A DNA stretch of 47,139 nucleotides from Sphingomonas sp. PAMC 26621 (GTDB lineage Bacteria; Pseudomonadota; Alphaproteobacteria; Sphingomonadales; Sphingomonadaceae). Position numbers and translations under genes: made by a program. Below, piece by piece: positions 24,790 to 34,632 of this stretch (position 1 is the first letter of the stretch; each line of letters begins with the position of its first letter). The stretch covers positions 1-47,139 of the forward strand of contig NZ_AIDW01000010.1 in NCBI RefSeq assembly GCF_000251145.1, in the 5' to 3' direction. The notes below the pieces were generated by a model that was given only the letters and a program-made list of their open reading frames with translations, had not been told where the DNA came from and did no database searches.

Positions 24790-26838
24790 ATGGCCCTCAC
24801 TCTCTTCGATCGCGTATCCTCCAGTGTCGTCATGGCCGAACTCGCCCGGCTCGAGGGCGCGATGGCGAGCGGCAACATCGCCGAGCGCGCCGATCTGTCC
24901 ATCGCGCGGGGGCAAACCCAGGGCGTGCTGAGCGCGGTCAACCAGTTGCTCGACAAGGCGCTCCATCCGGTCACCGCGCTGGCTGGAAACATCGGCGTCA
25001 TGTGCGCGCAGCACGACCAGGGCGACATCGACGTCGTCCTGCCGGAGGGGCATTTCCAGGGCGAGCTCGCGATCATGGCGAAGCGCGTGAACGACCTCGT
25101 CGGCAGCCACATCGCGGTGAAGAGGCTGGCGATGGCGTGCATCAAGGAATTCGGCGAGGGCAATTTCGAGGCACCGCTCGCGCAGCTTCCCGGCAAGAAG
25201 GCATTCATCAACGCCACGATCGAGACGCTCCGCGGCAATCTTCAGGGGCTGATCTTCGAGATGCAGCACATGTCGAGCGAGCATGACAAGGGCGACATCG
25301 ACGTCTTCGTCCCCGTCGACAAGTTCCGCGGCGACTTCGCCGTCATGGCGCAGGGCGTGAACGCGATGGTCGCGAGCCACATCGCGGTGAAGAAGAAGGC
25401 GATGGCGTGCATCAAGGAATTCGGCGAGGGCAATTTCGCAGCGCCGCTCGAGCAATTTCCCGGCAAGAAGGCGTTCATCAACGACACGATCGAGACGCTG
25501 CGCCGCAACCTTCGCGAAATCACGCAGGAAATCCAGCGCCTGATCGTCGCCTCCACCGCCGGCCATCTCAGCGAGCGCGGTGACGACAAGCGCTTCGTGG
25601 GGGATTTCGCCGCGCTGATCGCCGGCATCAACGGGATGCTCGACGCGATCCTGCTGCCGATCGCCGAAGGCAATCGCGTGCTCGACCTGGTCAGCACGGG
25701 GGACCTGGTGGAACGCGTCGACATCGCCTGCGACGGCGACCACCGACGCATGAAGGACGCGATCAACCTGCTGGTCGACAACCTCCGGCTGAGCGCCAAT
25801 CTCGCCGACAAGATCGCCAATGGCGACCTCACCGTCACGCATCAGCCGCTGTCCGAGAAGGACATGCTGGGCCAGGCGCTGGTGCGGATGATCGAGCGGC
25901 TGCGCGGTGTCGTCGGCAATGCCAACGCTGCGGCCGACAACGTCTCGGCGGGCAGCCAGGAATTGTCGGCGAGTTCGGAGCAGGTGTCGCAGGGCGCCAC
26001 CGAACAGGCCGCCGCTGCCGAGGAAGCGTCCGCGTCGATGGAAGAGATGGCCTCCAACATCAAGCAGAACGCCGACAACGCCGCGCAGACCGAGAAGATG
26101 GCGCGGCAGTCCGCCAAGGACGCCGAAGCCAGTGGCGTCGCGGTCGACAGGGCGGTCGACGCGATGCGTACGATCGCCGCGAAGATCGGGATCGTCCAGG
26201 AAATCGCGCGCCAGACCGATCTGCTCGCGCTCAACGCCGCGGTCGAGGCGGCGCGCGCCGGCGAACATGGCCGCGGCTTTGCGGTGGTCGCGTCGGAAGT
26301 GCGCAAGCTCGCGGAGCGCAGCCAGGCCGCCGCTGCCGAGATCAGTGAAGTCTCCTGCGACACGGTCAAGGCGGCGACCGAGGCGGGCGAGATGCTGACC
26401 CGACTGGTCCCCAACATCCGCCGCACCGCCGAGCTCGTCGCGGAAATCAGTTCGGCTTGCCGCGAACAGGATATCGGCGCATCGCAGATCAACGAGGCGA
26501 TCCAGCAGCTCGATCAGGTCACCCAGCAGAATGCCGGCGCTTCCGAACAGATATCGGATACGTCGGAGCAGCTGGCGGAGCAGGCGGTCGAGCTCCAGGC
26601 GAGCATCGCCTTCTTCCGGGTAAGCGAAACGGCCGCGCAGCGCCCCACCGCTGCCGCGCCCGCCGCAGCGGCGGCGCGGCGTGTCCCGGTGCGCAAGGTC
26701 GCGGCGAAAAAGCCGACGCTGCGGCCCAAGGTCAATTCGATCGCGCATCAGAAGGCCCGCGTAAACGGCTTCGCGCTCGACCTCGCGATCGGCGGCCCGG
26801 ACGAAGAGGACGCCGCATTCGACGCCCAGGCGGCATGA
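24790..26838 (+). CDS. Soluble methyl-accepting chemotaxis protein with tandem 90-residue repeat
   Basis: This 682-residue protein has no signal peptide or membrane helix, so it is a cytoplasmic receptor. Two near-identical units at about residues 75-151 and 165-241, exactly 90 residues apart, share [24 protein letters not shown] and TIETLR. HAMP-like segments follow (about 245-375, with DLVERV and NGDLTVT). The signalling domain at about 380-615 has the hairpin tip [20 protein letters not shown] and then [17 protein letters not shown]. The C-terminus is Ala/Lys-rich and ends in QAA, with no CheR-docking pentapeptide. It would signal through the adjacent CheA and CheW proteins. The sensed cue is unknown. 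Confidence 0.93.
   Translation: MALTLFDRVSSSVVMAELARLEGAMASGNIAERADLSIARGQTQGVLSAVNQLLDKALHPVTALAGNIGVMCAQHDQGDIDVVLPEGHFQGELAIMAKRVNDLVGSHIAVKRLAMACIKEFGEGNFEAPLAQLPGKKAFINATIETLRGNLQGLIFEMQHMSSEHDKGDIDVFVPVDKFRGDFAVMAQGVNAMVASHIAVKKKAMACIKEFGEGNFAAPLEQFPGKKAFINDTIETLRRNLREITQEIQRLIVASTAGHLSERGDDKRFVGDFAALIAGINGMLDAILLPIAEGNRVLDLVSTGDLVERVDIACDGDHRRMKDAINLLVDNLRLSANLADKIANGDLTVTHQPLSEKDMLGQALVRMIERLRGVVGNANAAADNVSAGSQELSASSEQVSQGATEQAAAAEEASASMEEMASNIKQNADNAAQTEKMARQSAKDAEASGVAVDRAVDAMRTIAAKIGIVQEIARQTDLLALNAAVEAARAGEHGRGFAVVASEVRKLAERSQAAAAEISEVSCDTVKAATEAGEMLTRLVPNIRRTAELVAEISSACREQDIGASQINEAIQQLDQVTQQNAGASEQISDTSEQLAEQAVELQASIAFFRVSETAAQRPTAAAPAAAAARRVPVRKVAAKKPTLRPKVNSIAHQKARVNGFALDLAIGGPDEEDAAFDAQAA
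25012..25512 (+). repeat. In-gene tandem duplication within the mcp gene
   Basis: The segments 25012-25242 and 25282-25512 encode the two repeat units of the receptor (residues 75-151 and 165-241). They are also similar at DNA level, for example around GCGATGGCGTGCATCAAGGA in both copies, so the duplication is fairly recent or is kept uniform by gene conversion. Confidence 0.85.
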
Positions 26839-27317
26839 CCGCCGCCCGCGAGATCCAGGCCGTCACCTTCGGGCTGGGGGCGGAGACCTTTGCGGTACCG
26901 GTCGCGCTGGTCCGCGAGATCCTCGACTATCGGACGCCGTTCCACATCCCCAATGGCCCGGACTATCTGCTCGGCCTCATCGACATGCGCGGTGAGGGCG
27001 TGACGACGATCGATTTCCGCCTGCGGCTCGGCCTGCCGCCGGCGGCGGCGACGCCGAATACGCGGATTCTGGTGGTCGACGTCCCTGTCGGCGATCGCGT
27101 GCTGGTGCTTGGCCTGGTCGTCGATCGCGTGATCGAGGTCAGCACCTTCGACGTCGACCGGATCGGCGCAGCGCCGGACATCGGCGTGCGCTGGCCGTCC
27201 GAGTATATCGCGGGCGTGGTCAAGCGCGCGGACGGGTTCGTCGTGCTGGTCGATGTGACGCGGATCTTCTCGAACGCGGAGGTCGACCGCATCGCCCCGC
27301 ACGCGCTCGCCGCCTGA
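26835..27317 (+). CDS. cheW: Chemotaxis coupling protein CheW (second copy)
   Basis: This 160-residue protein has a single CheW domain: [40 protein letters not shown], and [16 protein letters not shown]. It overlaps the mcp stop by four bases (ATGA), which argues that receptor and this coupler are made in fixed ratio. The canonical Arg of the RG turn is kept (MRGEG). With the first CheW it gives the array two couplers, which may favour different receptors. Confidence 0.93.
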   Translation: MTAAREIQAVTFGLGAETFAVPVALVREILDYRTPFHIPNGPDYLLGLIDMRGEGVTTIDFRLRLGLPPAAATPNTRILVVDVPVGDRVLVLGLVVDRVIEVSTFDVDRIGAAPDIGVRWPSEYIAGVVKRADGFVVLVDVTRIFSNAEVDRIAPHALAA

Positions 27318-27328
27318 TCGCGGGCGTT

Positions 27329-27343
27329 GGGGCGCACCGCCCC
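27329..27343 (+). other. Short hairpin between cheW and cheR
   Basis: GGGGCG and CGCCCC form a perfect 6-base stem with a 3-base loop in the 131-base gap before cheR. It could act as a weak terminator or an RNA-processing signal that lowers cheR-cheB output relative to the upstream genes. There is no T-run. Confidence 0.35.
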
Positions 27344-27448
27344 GCGCCTGCGCGCTTCGCCAGAATTTCACCGTCGGCAGTACTGCCCCGATATCGGATC
27401 CCGCTCTTGGCCCTTTCCGCCCCGCTATCGTCCCCCGGCCCCGACCGG

Positions 27449-28267
27449 ATGAGCCAACGCCATTTCGATCGGCTGGCGGCGTACATCTTCGACTATTCGG
27501 GCATCAAGATGCCGGCGGCCAAGCAGACGATGCTCGAGGGCAGGCTTCGCCGGCGGCAGCGGATGGTCGGCGCCGAGACGCTCGACGCCTATTGCGACTA
27601 TGTCTTTGCCGGCGACAATCTGGCGGACGAGGGTCTGTACCTGATCAACTCGATCACGACGAACAAGACCGATTTCTTTCGCGAGCCGGTTCACTTCCAC
27701 TATCTCCGCAGCGTGGTGCTGCCAGACTTCGTGGCGCGCGGCGTGGCGGCGATCCGCGTCTGGAGCGTCGCCTGTTCGACCGGGCCGGAGCCCTACACGC
27801 TGGCGATGGAGCTTGACGATTTCGCCGGCAGGCACGGCGGCCCGTCCTATGGCATCCTCGCCACCGATCTCGACACCGACGTGCTCGAGACGGCCCGCGC
27901 GGGGATCTACCCGTCGGAGCTGATGGAGCCCGTGCCGGTGGCGATGCTGCACAAATATGTGCGGGCATCGCGCGACCCGGCGCGCAGCGATGTCCGGATC
28001 GTCCCGGCGCTGCGCAGCGCGATCGGCTTCGCGCGCCTCAACCTGATGGACGAGCGCTATCCGGTGGGCGCGCCGATGGACGTGATCTTCTGCCGCAACG
28101 TGCTGATCTATTTCGACAAGCCCACGCAGCGGCGGGTGGTGTCGCAACTCGCCGACCGGCTCGCACCGGGCGGCTATCTGTTCCTGGGCCATTCCGAATC
28201 GATTTCCGGGCTCGACTTGCCCCTGGTGCAGGTCGCCAACACCGTGTTCCAGCGAGACGACCGATGA
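27449..28267 (+). CDS. cheR: Chemotaxis protein methyltransferase CheR
   Basis: This 272-residue enzyme methylates receptor glutamates using S-adenosylmethionine. The N-terminal helical domain is at about 1-75 and carries [13 protein letters not shown]. The SAM-binding motif is [17 protein letters not shown] (about 104-120), and [11 protein letters not shown] and [11 protein letters not shown] (213-222) complete the Rossmann core. The ATG at 27449 is used here; an in-frame TTG at 27407 would add 14 residues with no domain content. It overlaps cheB by four bases (ATGA). Because the nearby receptor lacks a C-terminal docking pentapeptide, CheR must bind its substrate directly. Confidence 0.94.
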   Translation: MSQRHFDRLAAYIFDYSGIKMPAAKQTMLEGRLRRRQRMVGAETLDAYCDYVFAGDNLADEGLYLINSITTNKTDFFREPVHFHYLRSVVLPDFVARGVAAIRVWSVACSTGPEPYTLAMELDDFAGRHGGPSYGILATDLDTDVLETARAGIYPSELMEPVPVAMLHKYVRASRDPARSDVRIVPALRSAIGFARLNLMDERYPVGAPMDVIFCRNVLIYFDKPTQRRVVSQLADRLAPGGYLFLGHSESISGLDLPLVQVANTVFQRDDR

Positions 28268-29349
28268 CGCCCAGGAAAAAGATCCGCGTCCTCATCGTCG
28301 ATGATTCGGCGATCGTCCGCCAGACGATGACCGCGATCCTCGAAGAGGATCCCGACATCGAAGTCATGGCGACCGCGGCCGATCCGTTCACCGCGGCGCG
28401 CCGGATGGAAAAGGAAATTCCCGATGTCATCACGCTCGACGTCGAGATGCCGCGGATGGATGGCATCACCTTCCTGCGCAAGCTGATGGCGCAGCACCCG
28501 GTGCCGGTGGTGATGTGCTCGTCACTGACCGAGGAGGGATCGGAGACGCTGCTCCAGGCGATGGAGGCGGGTGCGGTCGACGTGATCCTCAAGCCGCGCG
28601 TGGGCGTCGCCGATCACCTTACCGAGCATAACCTCCAGATTCGCGACGTCGTGAAGGCTGCGGCGCGCGCGCGCGTCCGTGGCGGCGTGATGCGCGCGGC
28701 GCGGCCGCTCGTCCCCGAACAGAAGCTCACCGCCGACGCGGTGTTGCCGCCGCCGTCGGGCCGCCCGATGAGCCGCACGACCGAGATGGTGGTGTGCCTC
28801 GGCGCATCGACCGGCGGCACCGAGGCACTGCGCGCGGTGCTCGAAGTGCTGCCGGCGGATTCGCCCGGCATCGTGATCGTCCAGCACATGCCGGAGCATT
28901 TCACCCGCGCGTTCGCGGCGCGGCTGAACACGTTGTGCGAGGTCGACGTGAAGGAAGCGGTCGACGGCGACCCGGTGCTGCGCGGGCATGTCCTGATCGC
29001 GCCCGGCGGCCGCCACATGATGCTCGAGCGCCAGGGTGCGCGCTATTACGTGTCGGTGCGCGACGGGCCTTTGGTCTCGCGCCACCGGCCCTCGGTCGAC
29101 GTGCTGTTCCGCTCGGCGGCGCGGGCGGCGGGCTCGAACGCGGTCGGCGTGATCATGACCGGCATGGGGGACGACGGCGCGCGCGGCCTGCTCGAGATGA
29201 AGCAGGCGGGCGCAACCACGTTCGCGCAGGACGAGGCGAGTTCGATCGTGTTCGGCATGCCCAAGGAGGCGATCGCGCGCGGCGGCGCGGACCGCGTGGT
29301 TCCGCTCGGCGCAATCGCGCGCGAAATGCTCGCGGCAGCGGCGCGGTGA
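28264..29349 (+). CDS. cheB: Chemotaxis response regulator methylesterase CheB
   Basis: This 361-residue protein has a receiver domain (residues 7-125) with the acidic pair D13/D14, phospho-acceptor D59 ([12 protein letters not shown]) and K110. A linker leads to the methylesterase domain at about 175-360. The catalytic triad is S182 (GASTGG), H208 (VQHMPEHF) and D304 (MTGMGDDG). Phosphorylation by CheA relieves inhibition by the receiver, so this protein closes the adaptation loop with CheR. All key residues are present. Confidence 0.95.
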   Translation: MTPRKKIRVLIVDDSAIVRQTMTAILEEDPDIEVMATAADPFTAARRMEKEIPDVITLDVEMPRMDGITFLRKLMAQHPVPVVMCSSLTEEGSETLLQAMEAGAVDVILKPRVGVADHLTEHNLQIRDVVKAAARARVRGGVMRAARPLVPEQKLTADAVLPPPSGRPMSRTTEMVVCLGASTGGTEALRAVLEVLPADSPGIVIVQHMPEHFTRAFAARLNTLCEVDVKEAVDGDPVLRGHVLIAPGGRHMMLERQGARYYVSVRDGPLVSRHRPSVDVLFRSAARAAGSNAVGVIMTGMGDDGARGLLEMKQAGATTFAQDEASSIVFGMPKEAIARGGADRVVPLGAIAREMLAAAAR

Positions 29350-29368
29350 ACAAAAGGGTGGGCACGGA

Positions 29369-31102
29369 ATGATACACGCGACGATAGAATGCGCCGGTGC
29401 GAGCCCGATCGGCGGGAAGCATGGCGACATGGCGCGCTGGGCGGAGGCACTCGCCACGGTCGCGCGCGACATCGATTCGCGTTTCGTCGTGGCGGGCGAG
29501 GCGCTGGCCGGAGCGTATGGCATCGTCGAGCGGATCGTCGCGTCGCTGGAAGCGGTTTCCCAAGCGCTCGAAGGCGAGGCCGTGACTCGGGCCGTGGCGG
29601 ACATGCATGCCATAGCCGACCGCCTGACGCAGTTGCCGTCCACGCAGGTGACGCGCCAGGCGGCGCTCGTCACGATCGGGGGCTCGGGGACGGCGCTGCG
29701 CAATCCGCTCGCCCGGTTTGACCGGACGCTCCGGTTTCTCAGGATTTGCGGACTGAACATCAAGGTCGCGGCGGCCGGTGCGGACGGTTTCGGCGGTTTT
29801 GCCGACATGATGATCGATCGGCTCGATGTCGCCGAAACGGAAATGCGCAGCTTCGCCATGCAGCTCGAAACCGTCACGCGCGGCGTCGCCGCCGCGCAGG
29901 CAGCCGAGCAGAGCCTTGCGCGCGAAAGCGCCCGGGTCATTCCGGAGGTTCCGCGCAGGCTGTCGCGCGACGCGCTTGCGCTACAGGAGGAGCAGGCCAG
30001 CGCGGGCATCCTCGCGAACCGAATCGTCGATGCGGCGCGGGAGGTCCGCGGCAAGATCGCAACCGCGATCGGTGCGTTGCAGATCGGCGATATCACCCGG
30101 CAGCGGCTCGAGCATGTCGTCGCGGGGCTCGTCGCCCTGCAGGCGCTGGCAGCGCCCGCGCCCGACGAGACGGTGCAGGCCCATGTGCTGGCGTTGCTGG
30201 CCGCGCAGGCAACCGACACGACCGCGGATTTCACACGCCAGGCCGCGCTTCTGACGCAGACGCTGCGAGACGTTGGGCCGCACGCGACCGCGCTGATCGC
30301 GCTGACCGGGGATCGCCCCCCGTCGGCGGGGGGTTCCGCCCCGGGCGATGCGCCGCTGGAGCTGCTCGAGCAGAGCATCGACGAGGTTCGCGCACTGGCG
30401 GGCCGGTTGCAGGAAGCGGATGCGATCTCGGACCGGATCGGCAGTGCGACACTGGTGACCGCAGAGGCGCTCGCGCAGCGGCTGCTGGTCATTCAGCGCG
30501 TCACCCTCGACGTCCAGCAAATGGCGTGGAACACCGATTTGCGCAGCCGCCCGATGGGGGATGCCGGCCGCGGGCTTGGAGCCGTGGCCCTGGAAATCCG
30601 CAACTTCTCGCTCGAGCTCGAGCGCTTCTCGGCAGACATCGCCGCGATGTGCGGACAGATTACCGGCGCGGCGCAAGCGATGCACGCCGTCCAGACCGGA
30701 ACGTCGCGCGTGGACGTGAGCCACGCGCTCGACGTCTCGCTCCAGTGCGTGCGCGACGGCGGTCGCGTCGTTCGCGAAGGGCTCTTCGGGCTCGAGGTGG
30801 AAGCGTCCGAGCTCAACGACTTCGTAGATCAGACCGCCCGGAACATCGCGTGCGATACCGCTTTCGGCAGCGTGCTGGAATCGACGAGCGCGGCGCTTGC
30901 GGACGCCGGGTCGTCGATTGCGGCACTCGACGAGGCGCCTCCCGAGCTTTCGGTCGTGCTCGCGCAGATTGCCGCGACATACTCGATGGCGCGAGAGCGC
31001 GATGTCCATCAGCGCTTCGCGATGATCCCGGCCGAGGCCATGATTCAGCCTACGATCGGTCTCGCGGCAAGCGACGACGAGGACGATGACGGGCTGTTCT
31101 GA
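29369..31102 (+). CDS. MCP-like chemotaxis protein with CheZ-like D-x3-Q motif
   Basis: This 577-residue, helix-rich, soluble protein is the last gene of the che operon, 19 bases after cheB. It has two segments that look like degenerate receptor tips: LRICGLNIKVAAAGADGFGG (124-143), and MAWNTDLRSR with GRGLGAVALEIRNFS (385-414). These keep the spacing of the MCP hairpin but replace the CheA/CheW contact residues. Between them is LQIGDITRQRLEHV (237-250), where D241 and Q245 have the i/i+4 spacing of the CheZ catalytic pair (QDLTGQ). The C-terminus is acidic (DDEDDDGLF), which recalls the CheY-binding tail of CheZ. The likely role is a CheY-P phosphatase or a non-signalling array component; this is inference. 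Confidence 0.75.
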   Translation: MIHATIECAGASPIGGKHGDMARWAEALATVARDIDSRFVVAGEALAGAYGIVERIVASLEAVSQALEGEAVTRAVADMHAIADRLTQLPSTQVTRQAALVTIGGSGTALRNPLARFDRTLRFLRICGLNIKVAAAGADGFGGFADMMIDRLDVAETEMRSFAMQLETVTRGVAAAQAAEQSLARESARVIPEVPRRLSRDALALQEEQASAGILANRIVDAAREVRGKIATAIGALQIGDITRQRLEHVVAGLVALQALAAPAPDETVQAHVLALLAAQATDTTADFTRQAALLTQTLRDVGPHATALIALTGDRPPSAGGSAPGDAPLELLEQSIDEVRALAGRLQEADAISDRIGSATLVTAEALAQRLLVIQRVTLDVQQMAWNTDLRSRPMGDAGRGLGAVALEIRNFSLELERFSADIAAMCGQITGAAQAMHAVQTGTSRVDVSHALDVSLQCVRDGGRVVREGLFGLEVEASELNDFVDQTARNIACDTAFGSVLESTSAALADAGSSIAALDEAPPELSVVLAQIAATYSMARERDVHQRFAMIPAEAMIQPTIGLAASDDEDDDGLF

Positions 31103-31373
31103 TGTCCTTCGCCGGGGCCGGTCGTCGCCCGTCGGGGGATGCGACGCTGGCAGCTATCCCGTCGCGGCTTCGTCCGGATCCAGATGGTGCCGCGATGATC
31201 CGCCCAACGCGAAGCTCCTGACGGACTTGCCAACGAAGAGGCATCCACCCATGAGTCCCGCGGCCGACGTCGCGTTTGTCAGGCCGCTTTGCGGGAACCG
31301 ATAGCCGTACCGAAATGTACGGCCATAATGCCCAGGCGATCCTGCTCCGAGCTTCTTGAATGGACCGATTCGT
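31103..31373. promoter_or_regulatory. Intergenic region before the ABC/AttH operon, with inverted repeat
   Basis: This 271-base gap shows no gene I can support. It contains GCCGTAC (31304-31310) and its complement GTACGGC (31317-31323) around a 6-base spacer, 50 bases before the ATPase start. That is a plausible operator or short hairpin controlling the downstream operon. Confidence 0.4.
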
Positions 31374-32114
31374 ATGGGCGTGACGTCATCCCGCGGAAAT
31401 CCGCCCCAGCCGGAACGGGGGCAGCCGTCTGCCGCCGCGACGCATCCGCTCCTCGACGTTCGCGCGCTGGGGAAATCGGTGCCTGGCCCACGGCGGCTGT
31501 TCCGCCATCTCGACCTCGCGGTTTCGGCGGGCGAACTCGTCGCGATCATCGGGGAGTCCGGCGTGGGCAAGTCCACGCTGCTCAACATCCTCGCCGGGCT
31601 CGATGACGCGGACGAGGGCAGCGTGACGATCGACGGAAAGGACCTCGGTACGCTCGACGAAGCCGCGCGCACGCGGCTGCGCCGGGAGCGGATCGGCTTC
31701 GTGTTCCAGGCCTTCCATATCCTGCCCTATCTGACCCTGCGCCAGAACATCGCCTTGCCGCTGGCGCTCGTATCGCCCGATGCGGCGGCGGCGGACGTGC
31801 GAGCGGAGGCGATGCTCGACGCGGTCGGTCTCGCAGGACGGGGCGAAGGGTATGCGCGCGACCTGTCGGGCGGCGAACTGCAACGCGTCGCCATCGCGCG
31901 GGCGCTGGTCCACCGCCCTGCGCTGATCCTCGCGGACGAGCCGACCGGAAATCTCGACCCCGAGACGGCGGCGCGCGTGCTGGCGCTGTTCGCCGACGCG
32001 GTGCGCGGCAATGGCGCAGCCGGGATCATGGTCACGCATTCCGAGGCAAGCGCCGCGATCGCCGATCGGGTGCTGACGCTCGGTGCCGAGGGTCTGGTCG
32101 ACCGGCGTGGCTGA
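31374..32114 (+). CDS. ABC transporter ATP-binding protein, LolD/MacB type
   Basis: This 246-residue ATPase has Walker A GESGVGKST (60-68), the Q-loop VFQAFHILPYL, signature LSGGELQR (164-171), Walker B LILADEP (184-190) and the switch His in VTHSE. Sequence style (GLDDADEGSVTIDGKDL) places it in the LolD/MacB subfamily, which drives mechanotransmission rather than classical uptake. The ATG at 31374 is preferred; a TTG at 31356 is in frame. It overlaps the permease by eight bases at a GTG start. It energises the FtsX-type permease downstream. Confidence 0.92.
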   Translation: MGVTSSRGNPPQPERGQPSAAATHPLLDVRALGKSVPGPRRLFRHLDLAVSAGELVAIIGESGVGKSTLLNILAGLDDADEGSVTIDGKDLGTLDEAARTRLRRERIGFVFQAFHILPYLTLRQNIALPLALVSPDAAAADVRAEAMLDAVGLAGRGEGYARDLSGGELQRVAIARALVHRPALILADEPTGNLDPETAARVLALFADAVRGNGAAGIMVTHSEASAAIADRVLTLGAEGLVDRRG

Positions 32115-34632
32115 GACCGCCGGTCTTCTCTCGGGCAGGCGCGCGCTCGCCTGGTTGATCGGCGGGGAGTGGCGGTTCCATCCGGCGCGTTTCCTGACGA
32201 CCGCGATCGCGATCGCGGTCGGCGTCGCGCTGGGGTTCGCCGTCCATCTCGTCAACGGCTCCGCGCTGGCGTCGTTCGACGGGGCAATGCGCGGCGTCAG
32301 CGGGGCGGCGGAGCTGTCGATCCGCGCGACCAGTCCGCTCGGCTTCGACGAGCGCGTGTATCCGCGGGTCGCGCTGGCGCAAGGGGTTGCCGATGCCAGC
32401 CCGGTCGTCAGTCTCGATGCGCGGATCGGTCGCGTCCGTCTGACCTTGCTGGGCGTGGACGTGATCCGCGCCGCGGGCGTGACGCCGTCCCTGATCGGCC
32501 TGCGTCCGGCTGGTCCCGACACGGGCAACGACACCGCGCTCGACGAATCCGCGCTCTTCCTCTCGCGACAGGCGCTGGCCCGGACCGGCGCGCGCGTCGG
32601 CGCGATGGTGCAGGTCGTGGCGAACGGCAGGACGGTGCCGCTGCGGATTGCGGGCACGCTGCCAGCCACCGAGGACGCGGCGGTCGGCGTGATCGACATC
32701 GCGGGCGCGCAGTGGCGGTTCGGCAGGCTCGGGCGGATCGACCGACTGGATCTCGCGCTGTCCGATCGTGCCGCGGCGGAGGCGGCGTTGCGCACGCTGC
32801 TGCTCGCGGATGCCGTCCTGTCCACCGCGGCGGCGCAGAACGCGCAAGGCGATGCGCTGTCGCGGGCGTATCGCGTGAACCTCGACATGCTCGCGCTCGT
32901 CGCGCTGCTGACCGGCGGGTTCCTCGTCTATTCGGCGCAGTCGCTGTCGGTGGTCCGCCGGCAACGCGCGTTCGCGCTGCTCCGCACGCTGGGGATGCCG
33001 CGCGGAGGCGTCATCGCGGCGGTGGTCGTCGAAGGCCTGGTGATCGGTCTCGTCGGGGCGGCCGTCGGACTGCTGGCGGGTTATGGCCTGGCATGGGCGG
33101 CGTTGCACTGGTTCGGTGGCGATCTTGGTGCAGGGTATTTCGGCGGGAGCAGCACGCGCGTCGTGTTCCAGCCATGGGCAGCCTCCGGCTTCTTTCTCCT
33201 CGGCCTGCTGGCGGCGCTCCTCGGAAGCGCTTTGCCCGCCCGCGTTGCCGCGCGCGCTGCCCCGGCGGCAGCGCTGAAGAACGCGGGCGACGTGCTCGAT
33301 CCGCGGCGTCCGGTCGCGTGGTGGCCTGCCGCGGTCCTGCTGGCGGCGGGTGCTGGCGTATCGCTGTTGCCGGCGATCGCGGGGCTTCCGCTGTTCGGCT
33401 TCGTCGGCATGGCGCTGATGCTGACGGGCGGCGTGGCGGGCGTGCCGTGGTTTGCGCGGACATTGCTCACCCCCTTGGCGCGACGGGGCAGGGGCAGTGT
33501 TCCGCGCCTGCTCGCGGTGCGCCACCTGCACGGCGCGCCCGGGGAGGCGGCGACCGCCTTGTGCGGGATCGTCGCCTCGACCGCGCTGATGATCGCCATG
33601 GCGACGATGGTGACGAGCTTCCGGGGAGCAGTCGACGACTGGCTCGGCGACGTCCTCGGGGCGGACTTGTACGCCCGGACCACGGGGGGCGCCTCGTTCG
33701 ACCCCGCCACGCGGGCCCGCCTGTCCGCGACGCCCGGCATCGCGACGGTCGCGTTCAGCCGCCAGTTGCCGCTGACCATCGCTGCCGACCGACCGCCGGT
33801 CAGCCTGATCGCGCGGCCCGAACGCGACGGCCGCGATCCGCTGCTGGTGCTGATCAAGCATGCCGCATCCGTGCCCGCCGGTGCCTTGCCGGTCTGGGTG
33901 TCGGAACCCGCTGAGCGTCTCTACGGCTGGGAGCCGGGGGCGACGATCACCTTGCCGATCGCGGGTCGCACGCGCTTCTTCGTTGCCGGGGTCTGGCGCG
34001 ATTACGGGCGGCAGGCGGGTGCCGTGCTGGTCGACGAAGCCGACTACCAGCGTCTGACCGGGGACGATCGTCGCGACGAGATTTCGGTGATCGCCAAACC
34101 GGGTCAGGACGTCGACCGGATCGCCGCAGGCCTGACCGCGCGGCTTCCCGTCGCGCTGCGCGACCAGGTCGAGATCACCCGGCCAGCGACGCTCCGCCGG
34201 TTTGCGCTCAAGCTGTTCGACCGCAGCTTTGCGGTGACCTATCTGCTGGAGGCGGTGGCGATCCTGGTCGGGCTCGCGGGCGTGGCGGCGACGATGTCCG
34301 CGCAGACGATCGCGCGCGAACGCGAGTTCGGGATGCTCCGCCACCTCGGCCTGACGCGCCGCCAGCTGACATCGATGCTGGCGACCGAGGGGGCGATCGT
34401 CGGTCTTACGGGCGCGCTAGCCGGGATCTGGCTCGGACTGGTGCTGGCGCAGGTGTTGATCCACGTCATCAATCCCCAGTCGTTCAACTGGACGATGACG
34501 ACGCGCGTGCCGATCGGCACGCTGGTCAGCGTTGCGGCGGCACTGACCGGCGCGGCGGCGGTGACCGCGGTTCTGGCGGGGCGGCGCGCGACCGCCCGAA
34601 GTGCGATCCAGTCGGTTCGGGAGGATTGGTGA
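32107..34632 (+). CDS. FtsX-like ABC transporter permease
   Basis: This 841-residue membrane protein has an N-terminal helix (about 26-46, FLTTAIAIAVGVALGFAVHL), a periplasmic domain, a first FtsX core of three helices (about 260-375), a middle pair of helices and a second N-terminal-like helix near 500, another periplasmic domain, and a second FtsX core (about 705-830). That is the ten-helix fused arrangement. The sequence RREFG-like coupling motif appears as REREFGMLRHLGLTRRQL. The GTG at 32107, inside the ATPase stop, gives MAETAGLLSG; a GTG at 32083 is less likely. With the AttH-like protein it matches the AttEFGH type of system. The substrate is probably lipid-like, by analogy to Lol. 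Confidence 0.9.
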   Translation: MAETAGLLSGRRALAWLIGGEWRFHPARFLTTAIAIAVGVALGFAVHLVNGSALASFDGAMRGVSGAAELSIRATSPLGFDERVYPRVALAQGVADASPVVSLDARIGRVRLTLLGVDVIRAAGVTPSLIGLRPAGPDTGNDTALDESALFLSRQALARTGARVGAMVQVVANGRTVPLRIAGTLPATEDAAVGVIDIAGAQWRFGRLGRIDRLDLALSDRAAAEAALRTLLLADAVLSTAAAQNAQGDALSRAYRVNLDMLALVALLTGGFLVYSAQSLSVVRRQRAFALLRTLGMPRGGVIAAVVVEGLVIGLVGAAVGLLAGYGLAWAALHWFGGDLGAGYFGGSSTRVVFQPWAASGFFLLGLLAALLGSALPARVAARAAPAAALKNAGDVLDPRRPVAWWPAAVLLAAGAGVSLLPAIAGLPLFGFVGMALMLTGGVAGVPWFARTLLTPLARRGRGSVPRLLAVRHLHGAPGEAATALCGIVASTALMIAMATMVTSFRGAVDDWLGDVLGADLYARTTGGASFDPATRARLSATPGIATVAFSRQLPLTIAADRPPVSLIARPERDGRDPLLVLIKHAASVPAGALPVWVSEPAERLYGWEPGATITLPIAGRTRFFVAGVWRDYGRQAGAVLVDEADYQRLTGDDRRDEISVIAKPGQDVDRIAAGLTARLPVALRDQVEITRPATLRRFALKLFDRSFAVTYLLEAVAILVGLAGVAATMSAQTIAREREFGMLRHLGLTRRQLTSMLATEGAIVGLTGALAGIWLGLVLAQVLIHVINPQSFNWTMTTRVPIGTLVSVAAALTGAAAVTAVLAGRRATARSAIQSVREDW

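Noticed and set aside
23920..26748. Over 900-codon minus-strand frame opposite cheA, cheW and mcp
   Set aside because: The plus strand encodes complete chemotaxis proteins with all catalytic motifs; the minus frame is low-complexity Arg/Asp/Leu sequence.
27407..27448. Upstream TTG start for cheR
   Set aside because: It adds 14 residues outside the CheR fold; the ATG at 27449 fits the family N-terminus, though the SD is weak for both.
32032..34344. 770-codon minus-strand frame opposite the FtsX permease
   Set aside because: Permease helices and ABC context support the plus strand; the minus frame is Arg/Gln/His-rich with no fold signs.
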